Shown piece by piece: positions 1 to 5,870 of a DNA stretch of 6,905 bases. The stretch is from positions 1 to 6,905 of the forward strand of contig JAFSXO010000221.1 in the NCBI GenBank assembly GCA_017444045.1, written 5' to 3'. A program made the translations under genes and the position numbers. Position 1 is the stretch's first letter. Every line of letters starts with the position of its first letter. The notes under the pieces are model-generated. The model saw only the letters and a list, made by a program, of their open reading frames with translations, searched no databases and was not told where the DNA came from. The DNA comes from a bacterium. Lineage in GTDB: Bacteria > Vulcanimicrobiota > Xenobia > Xenobiales > Xenobiaceae.

Positions 1-146
1 CCAGCTTCCACGCCGGCACTGCTTCACTTCGCTCAGATGTGCCTTGCGCGGAACTGGTTGCGCGCTGTAATCCGCAAACAGCAGCTATAAATAGTACCTA
101 CACAGGATTAACCAAATGGCATTGAGCAAATATGTAAAGCCACGCC

Positions 147-187
147 AGCTCCCTTACCAGTACGTAAGCTACATATTATAAAGTACG
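147..187. repeat. Small dyad and AGTACG direct repeat, possible operator
   Basis: CTTAC at 153-157 and GTAAG at 164-168 form an inverted repeat around a 6-nt centre; AGCT lies at 147-150 and again at 167-170. The word AGTACG occurs at 159-164 and again at 182-187, 23 nt apart and so close to two helical turns. This sits just upstream of the likely promoter at 201-227, where an activator would bind. No known operator consensus is recognised and such short repeats can arise by chance. Confidence 0.25.
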
Positions 188-200
188 CAAAAGCAAGGTT

Positions 201-227
201 TTTACTGATAATCAACTAATTTATAAT
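201..227 (+). promoter_or_regulatory. Likely sigma-70-type promoter for the redox operon
   Basis: A perfect TATAAT lies at 222-227. The best upstream partner is TTTACT at 201-206, four of six matches to TTGACA, with a 15-nt spacer that is shorter than the ideal 17. The weak -35 and short spacing suggest a promoter that may need an activator. It leaves an untranslated leader of roughly 55-60 nt before the ATG at 294. The assignment rests on sequence resemblance only. Confidence 0.45.
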
Positions 228-279
228 CTCTTAAGGTATAACTATTGGCTGTAAACAAAGAATCAAACGCTTACGGATC

Positions 280-311
280 GGAGATCAGCATATATGGACG
301 GAGACAGAATG
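280..311 (+). promoter_or_regulatory. Two candidate ribosome binding sites and starts for the aldo/keto reductase
   Basis: GGAG at 280-283 lies 10 nt before the ATG at 294. A second GGAG at 300-303 lies 5 nt before an in-frame ATG at 309. Both starts would give the same exported protein, differing by five residues ahead of the twin-arginine signal. The upstream start is used here for the gene coordinates, but 309 is equally defensible. Confidence 0.5.
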
Positions 312-1811
312 GACACGTGCGACAGCTCCCAAGCTTTCGCCGCCATGGGACGCCGGCAGGCACTGGAGATGATAGGCACAGGGCTACTCGGCCTGGCCGC
401 CCTGAGCACAGCGGGATGCACCAGCGCTACAGATGCCCCGCAGACGAATACCGCCGCGCCTTCAGCAGGCTCCGCGAGCGTCACAGCTCCGCAGGCAGCC
501 CCAAAAAGCGAAACGGGCCAGCTCACCTACCGCACCGATCCGCGCAGCGGCAACAAGATCTCCATGCTGGGCTTCGGCTGTATGCGCTTCCCTACCCTGC
601 CCGATCCCAACAATCCTGAGCAAAAGATAATCGACGAAGAGAACGCCTACAAGCTGATAGACTACGCCTGGTCACACGGCATCAATTATTTCGACACCGC
701 CCATCCCTACCACGGCGGCACCTCGGAGATAATGGTCGGCAAAGCCCTGTCACGCTATCCGCGCAGCAGCTTTTTCCTGGCCGACAAAATGCCCACACCC
801 AAAATCACCTCCTTAGACACGGCCAAGGAGATATTCGAAGGCCAGCTCAAAAAATGCCAGACCGACTATTTTGACTACTATCTTTTGCACAACCTCAGCG
901 ATCTGGAGGTCACCAAACGCGTATATCTCGAATACGGCGTGCTCGATTATCTGCAGGAGCAAAAAAGGCAGGGCCGCATCCGCCAGCTGGGCTGGTCATT
1001 TCACGGCAACCGGGAGCTGTTCACCTTTGCCCTAAAGGAACTGGCCAAGGACTGGGATTTTGTACAGATCCAGATGAACTACCACGACTGGCTGTACGGC
1101 GACACGGCCAGAGGCAAGGAACTAATTCCCGCCAAATGGATGTACGATCAGCTGGCCGAGCGCAGCATTCCTGCGGTGATCATGGAGCCGCTCCTGGGAG
1201 GGCGTTTGGCCCGGCTAAATCAGCAGGCTACGGAAATATTGAAGGCCGCCGATCCAGAAGCATCTCCCGCGGCCTGGGCCTTCCGCTTTTTCGCCAGCTA
1301 CCCCAACATTATTACTGTGCTTAGCGGCATGACCTACATGGAGCACCTGCAGGAAAATCTGCGCACCTTCTCCCCCCTCAAGCCGCTAAGCTCTGCCGAA
1401 CAGCAGACCCTGGAACGCGCCCTGCAGGCCTTCCGCTCCACCTGGTCCATCCCCTGCACCGAATGCGGCTACTGTATGCCCTGTCCCTACGGGGTCAATA
1501 TACCCGGCGTTTTTAACCATTACAACAAATGCGTGGCCCAAAACCGCCTGCCCAGCAATGCCCAGGACCCGGAGTACAGCAAATACCGCCGGCAATACCT
1601 CATCGATTATAGCCGCTCCCTGAACCCTCTTCAGCAGGCCGACCGCTGCATCGGCTGCGGCAAATGCCTGCCCGCCTGTCCGCAAAAGATCGCCATACCC
1701 GCCGAGATGCACAAAATTTTCAAATTCACCGAAGGGCTTCACTCGCACCATGGCGCCCACGCTCACAGCCGCCCAAGCCAGTCCCAGAATAGACATGGAG
1801 CCGCCCAATGA
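294..1811 (+). CDS. Tat-signal aldo/keto reductase with C-terminal dicluster ferredoxin domain
   Basis: The 505-residue protein starts with a twin-arginine signal (G19-R20-R21, hydrophobic stretch about 26-41) ending in STAGC, so Cys42 may be lipidated. A low-complexity Ala/Ser/Thr/Pro linker follows to about residue 75, as is usual in lipoproteins. Residues about 78-360 are an aldo/keto reductase barrel with the family tetrad visible: D134, Y139, K165, H199. The cofactor phosphate loop region SGMTYMEHLQENL (344-356) is present. The C-terminal domain carries C388, C391, C394, C397-Pro and C452, C455, C458, C462-Pro, two [4Fe-4S] sites found in the ferredoxin-fused branch of this superfamily. 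A His-rich tail (483-501) ends the protein. The stop overlaps the next start (ATGA at 1808-1811). The substrate is unknown. The Tat motif lacks the usual Phe after the arginines, so export is likely but unproven; a cytoplasmic enzyme is the alternative. Confidence 0.9.
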   Translation: MDGDRMDTCDSSQAFAAMGRRQALEMIGTGLLGLAALSTAGCTSATDAPQTNTAAPSAGSASVTAPQAAPKSETGQLTYRTDPRSGNKISMLGFGCMRFPTLPDPNNPEQKIIDEENAYKLIDYAWSHGINYFDTAHPYHGGTSEIMVGKALSRYPRSSFFLADKMPTPKITSLDTAKEIFEGQLKKCQTDYFDYYLLHNLSDLEVTKRVYLEYGVLDYLQEQKRQGRIRQLGWSFHGNRELFTFALKELAKDWDFVQIQMNYHDWLYGDTARGKELIPAKWMYDQLAERSIPAVIMEPLLGGRLARLNQQATEILKAADPEASPAAWAFRFFASYPNIITVLSGMTYMEHLQENLRTFSPLKPLSSAEQQTLERALQAFRSTWSIPCTECGYCMPCPYGVNIPGVFNHYNKCVAQNRLPSNAQDPEYSKYRRQYLIDYSRSLNPLQQADRCIGCGKCLPACPQKIAIPAEMHKIFKFTEGLHSHHGAHAHSRPSQSQNRHGAAQ

Positions 1812-2626
1812 AAAACTACCGTTATCTGCGCATCATAATTTCTCTGATCAGCTTCGCGGCGCTGACCTTCGCCTTTGTCGACATCAGCGGCTGGGGTATC
1901 CGCCACTGCAGCTGGCTGGCGCAATGGCAGTTTATGCCCGCCCTGCTGTCGCTAAACCTCCTGGCTCTGGCTGCGATCCTGCTGATTACCTACCTAGGCG
2001 GACGCCACTATTGCTCCTGGCTCTGTCCCTTGGGCATTTACCAGGACTGCATCGCCAAGCTGTCACACCGCAGCCCCAAGCAGCCATATTCGCCCAGTCC
2101 CGAACACCGCAAGCTGCGCCGTATAGTCCTGATCGTTTTTACCGCTCTTTGCGCCTGCGGATTTCTCAATATCGCCGCATTAATCGAACCGTACGGCCTG
2201 TATGGGCGCATGGCCTCTGGTCTTTTCGCCCCCATATATCATATGGGCAACAACTGGCTGGCGCAGTGGGCGGCCAGCCAGGACAGCTACGCCTTTTCCA
2301 GCGTGCCGCTGCGTCCTCACAGCGCAGCTTTGCTCGCCGTAGCCCTGCTTAGCTGGGCGGGCATAACGCTCGCCGCCTGGAAAAAGGGGCGCCTCTACTG
2401 CAACGCGGTCTGCCCTATAGGAACCCTTTTAGGGCTGATAAGCAGCCACTCGCTCTGCCAGGTACGCCTAAATGAAGAGAAATGCGTTTCCTGCAAAATG
2501 TGCGAGCGCGTCTGCAAAAGCGAGTGCATCGACATAAACAGCAAGACCATTGACAGCAGCCGCTGCGTAGTATGCGGACGCTGCTGGCAGACCTGCAAAA
2601 CAGAGGGGATCAGATATGGCAGATAA
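1808..2626 (+). CDS. NapH-like four-helix membrane iron-sulfur protein
   Basis: The 272-residue protein has four predicted membrane helices (about 7-24, 43-64, 105-125, 172-190). Two CX3CP motifs follow helices 2 and 4: C69-C73-P74 and C198-C202-P203, the hallmark of the NapH/MauN/CcoG group. A C-terminal dicluster ferredoxin follows: C226, C229, C232, C236 and C253, C256, C259, C263. Lys/Arg-rich stretches (66-105, 192-195) put both CX3CP motifs and the ferredoxin on the cytoplasmic side. In NapGH systems the NapH protein takes electrons from quinol and passes them to NapG. GGAG at 1797-1800 sits 7 nt before the start, and the gene overlaps both neighbours, so the three proteins are likely made together. 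Neither ferredoxin motif has the usual Pro after its fourth Cys. The quinol role is inferred from the family; which partner it serves is inference from context. Confidence 0.88.
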   Translation: MKNYRYLRIIISLISFAALTFAFVDISGWGIRHCSWLAQWQFMPALLSLNLLALAAILLITYLGGRHYCSWLCPLGIYQDCIAKLSHRSPKQPYSPSPEHRKLRRIVLIVFTALCACGFLNIAALIEPYGLYGRMASGLFAPIYHMGNNWLAQWAASQDSYAFSSVPLRPHSAALLAVALLSWAGITLAAWKKGRLYCNAVCPIGTLLGLISSHSLCQVRLNEEKCVSCKMCERVCKSECIDINSKTIDSSRCVVCGRCWQTCKTEGIRYGR

Positions 2627-3269
2627 CCACGATAACAGCAGCATGAGCCGCCGCGCCTTTCTGAGCGGCCTGGCTATACTAAGCACCGCGTGCCCGGCCC
2701 AGGCACAGAAGCAGTTTAGGAAATATACTGCGCCGCCGCCCCAATACAAGAAGCCCTATCCCCGCCAGGAGTACATCACCCCTCCAGGCTCGCAGAGCCA
2801 TAGTCATTTTCAGCGCCTCTGCACCGGATGCCACCTCTGCGTGAGCGGCTGTCCCAACCACGTCCTAACCAGCCACGCTTCGCCGTTAACCAATATGGCC
2901 CAGCCGGTTCTGACCTACGAAAGAGGCTTCTGCAAGCCCGGCTGTACGCGCTGCTCGCATACCTGCCCCACCGGAGCGATCCTGCCGATAAACAGAGAGG
3001 AAAAAAGCTCTCTGCAGATAGGCCAGGCCGTATTTAACCTGCAGCACTGCGTTACCGTAAAGGATGGCGTGCACTGCGGCTTATGCGCGCGGCGCTGCCC
3101 CGCTGGCGCCATTACCATGGTGAATACGGAGTACGAAGGGCGAAATATTAAAGTGCCGGCCATAAACGCTTCACGCTGCATCGGCTGCGGAGCCTGCGAA
3201 TATTACTGCCCAGCCACGCCTCTGAGCGCCATTCACGTCGAAGGGGTACAGGTTCAGAGAACTATCTAA
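2616..3269 (+). CDS. Tat-exported NapG/MauM-like ferredoxin with four [4Fe-4S] motifs
   Basis: The 217-residue protein has a textbook twin-arginine motif (S11-R12-R13-A-F-L) and a hydrophobic stretch 16-25. A likely signal peptidase I site lies after A-Q-A (28-30); Cys26 could instead be lipidated, but its lipobox is poor. The mature part has four cysteine clusters: C69, C72, C75, C79; C106, C110, C113, C117; C145, C154, C157, C161; and C188, C191, C194, C198, each ending in Cys-Pro. This matches the NapG/MauM layout, which shuttles electrons outside the membrane from the NapH partner. The start is backed by AGAGGGG at 2602-2608 and lies 11 nt inside the upstream gene, implying translational coupling. 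No nitrate reductase or amine dehydrogenase gene is near, so its acceptor is more likely the aldo/keto reductase or something encoded elsewhere. The family call is firm, the partner inferred. Confidence 0.88.
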   Translation: MADNHDNSSMSRRAFLSGLAILSTACPAQAQKQFRKYTAPPPQYKKPYPRQEYITPPGSQSHSHFQRLCTGCHLCVSGCPNHVLTSHASPLTNMAQPVLTYERGFCKPGCTRCSHTCPTGAILPINREEKSSLQIGQAVFNLQHCVTVKDGVHCGLCARRCPAGAITMVNTEYEGRNIKVPAINASRCIGCGACEYYCPATPLSAIHVEGVQVQRTI

Positions 3270-3483
3270 AAGGCGACAATTCCGCTAACTAAGCTCTTTG
3301 CGAGCCTGAGCTGACGGCACTGCCAGCAAGGCGGGCTGCATGTTTAAATCAAACTGCATTATTTTAAGAATTAGAGGGGAAAAGTCGGCTTAGCTCTATA
3401 AAGATAATATCTTAAGCTAGCTGTAGCTAATCAATTCTATTATAGCAGATTATTTCTATTATTATTCTAAAGCCTTTATCCCC
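3270..3483. other. AT-rich gap between redox operon and histidine kinase
   Basis: This 214-nt gap has no supported gene. Its AT-rich second half is full of small symmetries: AAGAT/ATCTT around a 3-nt centre (3401-3413), AGCTAGCT (3415-3422), and TTAGCT (3390-3395) mirrored by AGCTAA (3425-3430). These make it a likely site for protein binding and for the kinase promoter, though I could not pick a convincing -35/-10 pair. No GC-rich hairpin with a T-run follows the gene ending at 3269, so termination between the units is not shown and read-through is possible. Confidence 0.45.
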
Positions 3484-5049
3484 ATGAGCAATTACAGTCC
3501 CGACCTCAGCCTGCATATCGACCTGGGCAAAAACGATATAAGCGATCTGGCAGCCAATATTAGCGAGCTGATAAGCGCCAGCGGCGGCCAGGGCGGCATA
3601 ATCACCACCTGGGAAAGCGACAATCCAAAGCAAACCCAGTGCGTCAGCAGCGGCGTGCCCAGACAGCTAAAGGAGAGCCTCTGCGCCGAGATAGCCAGCT
3701 TTGTTCCAGAAATTGCCAGCGGCGATTTCACCGCCATTAACGATTTGCAGTGCCGGCTGGAAAGCGATAAAATCCACGGCAGGCTGGAAGGGCTTAACGC
3801 CATTGCGGTTCCTATCGTCGCCTCCGGGCGGCCCCTGGGCATGTTCTGCCTGCTGCACCGCGGCGAGGTTCCCAGCTTCATCAAGGAATCGCCGCAAATA
3901 TACAGCTTAGTAGCCGACCACTTCGAGGTTGTGCTGAACAATGCGGCTCTCCTGCGCAAGCTTATGCGCGATCGGCTCTGGTACGAATCGCTGCTGCGCA
4001 ACTTCAAAGACGGCATCGTCATCGTCAACATGGAGGGCAAAATTGTCGGCATCAACACCGCGATGGAAAAGCTTAGCGGCTGGAAGGTATCAGAAGTCGT
4101 GGGCAAGCCCTACCACAAGGTGTTTCCGCTTAAATTCGCCCAAAAGCTCGACGACCACGGACAAAAGCAGACCAGCCTAACACTTGGCTCGGCCAAAAAG
4201 CTGATCGACCTTTCCATTTTCCAGGATCTCATGGAGGGCGAGCTGACTATACGCACGGGAAATATCATAGATATAGAGGTCAGCGGGGTCACCGTAAGCG
4301 ACAAGCGCAACAAGATCTGCGGCTGGTTCATGGTGATGCGCGACATCAGCCAGCGCAAGGAGCTGGAGCGCCTGGGCAAGATCTTCCTGTCGGCCATGTC
4401 CCACGAGCTGCAGACGCCGATAGCAGTCATCAAAGGCTTTGCAGGCCTGCTAAGCGATCCCGAGCTGGAGCTTTCCCCGGAGACCATACGCCAGAAAGCC
4501 GCCCTCATTTTTGATGAAAGCGACCGCCTGCAAAAAATGGTCAGGCAGATGCTTGAAGCCACCTCGATTCAGGCCGGCGGGATTCAGCTGCACTGCGAAG
4601 CGGTCAGCATGACCGAGCTTATCAGGCGAGCCATGCACCGCTTCGAGAACATGGCAGCCCAGAAGGAAGCGACTCTAACCGCCAACTATCCCGACGATCT
4701 GCCCACGGTCTGGGGCGATCCACAGCGCATTGAACAGGTTTTGAACAATTTAATCGAAAATGCCCTTAAGCATGGGGCTGGAGGCCAGGTGGAAATAGCG
4801 GCCCGAGAGGAGTTTTCCACAGTGCTGATCCAGGTAAGCGACTGCGGCCCTGGCATATCGGCAGACGAGCAGGGGCGCATCTTCGGCATGTTCCAGCGCG
4901 GCTCCGGCACCAAAACGCGCGGAAGCGGTCTGGGTCTGTTCATCGCTCAGGCCATAGTCGAAGCCCACGGAGGCCGCATTGGCGTGGAGACGGCAGAATC
5001 CGGCGGCGCCCGCTTTTATTTCACTTTGCCCAAGGAGCAAAGCCACTAG
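3484..5049 (+). CDS. Soluble GAF-PAS sensor histidine kinase
   Basis: The 521-residue protein has no membrane helix or signal peptide and so senses something inside the cell. Residues about 15-155 look like a GAF-type domain and 163-295 a PAS domain with its C-terminal cap (VMRDISQRKEL). The dimerisation/phosphoacceptor helix carries H307 in SHELQTP. The ATP-binding domain shows the N box around N422-N426, the G1 box D453-C-G-P-G457, F470, and the G2 box G480-S-G-L-G484. All motifs for autophosphorylation are intact. The start is the only ATG after the in-frame stop at 3424, yet it has no ribosome binding site; the bases before it are pyrimidine-rich. The response regulator follows after 69 nt and is almost certainly its partner. 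The signal is unknown; cysteines in the sensor part (53, 67, 90, 122) permit but do not show redox sensing. Confidence 0.93.
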   Translation: MSNYSPDLSLHIDLGKNDISDLAANISELISASGGQGGIITTWESDNPKQTQCVSSGVPRQLKESLCAEIASFVPEIASGDFTAINDLQCRLESDKIHGRLEGLNAIAVPIVASGRPLGMFCLLHRGEVPSFIKESPQIYSLVADHFEVVLNNAALLRKLMRDRLWYESLLRNFKDGIVIVNMEGKIVGINTAMEKLSGWKVSEVVGKPYHKVFPLKFAQKLDDHGQKQTSLTLGSAKKLIDLSIFQDLMEGELTIRTGNIIDIEVSGVTVSDKRNKICGWFMVMRDISQRKELERLGKIFLSAMSHELQTPIAVIKGFAGLLSDPELELSPETIRQKAALIFDESDRLQKMVRQMLEATSIQAGGIQLHCEAVSMTELIRRAMHRFENMAAQKEATLTANYPDDLPTVWGDPQRIEQVLNNLIENALKHGAGGQVEIAAREEFSTVLIQVSDCGPGISADEQGRIFGMFQRGSGTKTRGSGLGLFIAQAIVEAHGGRIGVETAESGGARFYFTLPKEQSH

Positions 5050-5110
5050 CACTAAGCAATTGCTAATATTTTTTATCCTTTACAAAACGATACTCAGCAA
5101 GGAGCAAAGC
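5031..5110 (+). repeat. 13-nt direct repeat at kinase end and regulator leader
   Basis: CAAGGAGCAAAGC occurs at 5031-5043, inside the last codons of the kinase gene, and again at 5098-5110, ahead of the response regulator start. Both copies contain AAGGAG. The downstream copy is the only candidate ribosome binding site for the regulator, 14 nt from its ATG, which is longer than usual. It may be a short local duplication, or the match may be chance. Confidence 0.5.
5047..5074 (+). terminator. Weak terminator-like stem or palindrome between kinase and regulator
   Basis: TAGCA at 5047-5051, which includes the kinase stop codon, can pair with TGCTA at 5061-5065, followed by T6 at 5069-5074. The same stretch also holds the perfect palindrome AGCAATTGCT (5055-5064), which competes with that stem. 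A 5-bp stem with only two GC pairs is too weak for efficient termination; partial attenuation or an operator are alternatives. Confidence 0.2.
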
Positions 5111-5118
5111 AGCAAATA

Positions 5119-5829
5119 ATGGCAAATGACGATGATTTCAAAGGGCGGCGTTTGGTAGTAGTTGAAGACGAACCGCATGTGATAGACCTGATCAGAACTA
5201 CGCTGGAAAGCGCGGGGTTCATCGTTTCAGGCGCCATGACCGGCCGCGAGGGCATTCAGCGCATCCGCAACGAGCTTCCGGATCTGGCTCTGCTGGACGT
5301 AAACCTTCCCGACATGACCGGCTTCAAGGTTTTGGAGGATGTGCGCAAGACCTTAGGGATTCCCTGCATCATGCTAACCGTACAGGACGATGAAGACTCC
5401 CGGGTGCGCGGCCTAGAGCTCGGAGCAGATGACTACATCGGCAAGCCCTTCGGCCACCGCGAGCTGGTCAGCCGGGTTAAGGCGGTATTGCGGCGCTCAG
5501 AAGCCCCAGCACCGATGGCCCGCAATGTCGTCACCGTCGATGACCGTCTCCACGTGGATTTCGATCACCGCAAGGTTATCGTCGATGGCAAGGAAGTACA
5601 CCTGCGCCCCACCGAATATAAGCTTTTGCACCACTTTATCAACAACCCTGGCAAGCTTCTCTCCCACGAGAATCTGCTCTCCAAGGTATGGGGACCGGAG
5701 TACCGCGACGACACCCAGCTGCTGCGCCTCTACGTCAACTACCTGCGCAAGAAAATCGAGGTAGATGCCGCCAACCCGCGCTACATTTTCAACGAGCGCG
5801 GCATCGGCTACAGGTTTACTGAATATTAA
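5119..5829 (+). CDS. OmpR/PhoB-family response regulator
   Basis: The 236-residue protein has a receiver domain (about 11-125) with the acidic pair E16/D17, phosphoacceptor D60 (LLDVNLPD), T87 and K109 in the KPF motif, so all phosphorylation residues are present. The C-terminal winged helix DNA-binding domain spans about 135-234, with the recognition region VWGPEYRDDTQLLRLYVNYLRKK and the final wing ending GIGYRF. Length and domain order are standard for the family. It follows the kinase gene by 69 nt and should receive phosphate from H307 of that protein. Its targets are unknown; the two AT-rich, dyad-containing gaps at 90-245 and 3370-3483 are the natural candidates in this window. The start has AAGGAG at 5099-5104, an unusually long 14 nt away. 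Confidence 0.95.
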   Translation: MANDDDFKGRRLVVVEDEPHVIDLIRTTLESAGFIVSGAMTGREGIQRIRNELPDLALLDVNLPDMTGFKVLEDVRKTLGIPCIMLTVQDDEDSRVRGLELGADDYIGKPFGHRELVSRVKAVLRRSEAPAPMARNVVTVDDRLHVDFDHRKVIVDGKEVHLRPTEYKLLHHFINNPGKLLSHENLLSKVWGPEYRDDTQLLRLYVNYLRKKIEVDAANPRYIFNERGIGYRFTEY

Positions 5830-5870
5830 ACTACGATTTTTTAGTTACGGAATACTAAGAGAGGCCCCGC

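Larger units (their letters stand above)
1..293. other. Non-coding leader region upstream of the redox operon
   Basis: I see no gene I can support here. The plus frame starting at base 3 is open to a TGA at 123-125 and the frame starting at base 1 is open to a TAA at 88-90, but neither short peptide resembles a known protein tail. The part from about 90 to 245 is clearly more AT-rich than the genes. It holds a small dyad (147-170), a repeated AGTACG word (159-164 and 182-187) and a promoter-like TATAAT (222-227). It is best read as the control region of the gene starting at 294, possibly with the last codons of an unseen upstream gene at the left edge. Confidence 0.55.

Noticed and set aside
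3..125. Open frame at the left edge that could be the tail of an upstream gene
   Set aside because: Forty codons with no recognisable motif, and another frame is also open for 29 codons, so coding cannot be supported.
245..619. Open frame of 124 codons overlapping the start of the aldo/keto reductase
   Set aside because: Starts with TTG and its product is Arg/Ser/His-rich with no domain; it is a frame shadow of the reductase gene, which has clear family motifs.
1386..1808. Minus-strand open frame of 140 codons
   Set aside because: Lies fully antisense to the cysteine-motif domain of the reductase; its Gly/Ala/Val-rich product has no recognisable domain.
294..1811. Reductive dehalogenase as identity of the Tat-signal iron-sulfur protein
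   Set aside because: The Tat signal and two C-terminal clusters look similar at first, but the middle is an aldo/keto reductase barrel with its D-Y-K-H tetrad, not a corrinoid-binding domain.
1750..2352. Plus-strand open frame of 200 codons across the reductase/NapH-like junction
   Set aside because: Overlaps the NapH-like gene in another frame; the NapH-like frame has helices and CX3CP motifs, this one has none.
3300..3345. GC-rich patch after the NapG-like gene as a terminator
   Set aside because: Only 3-4 bp stems can be formed and no T-run follows.
3492..4106. Minus-strand open frame of 204 codons within the kinase gene
   Set aside because: Opposite the GAF and PAS regions, Ser/Leu/Arg-rich composition typical of an antisense shadow; no family motif.
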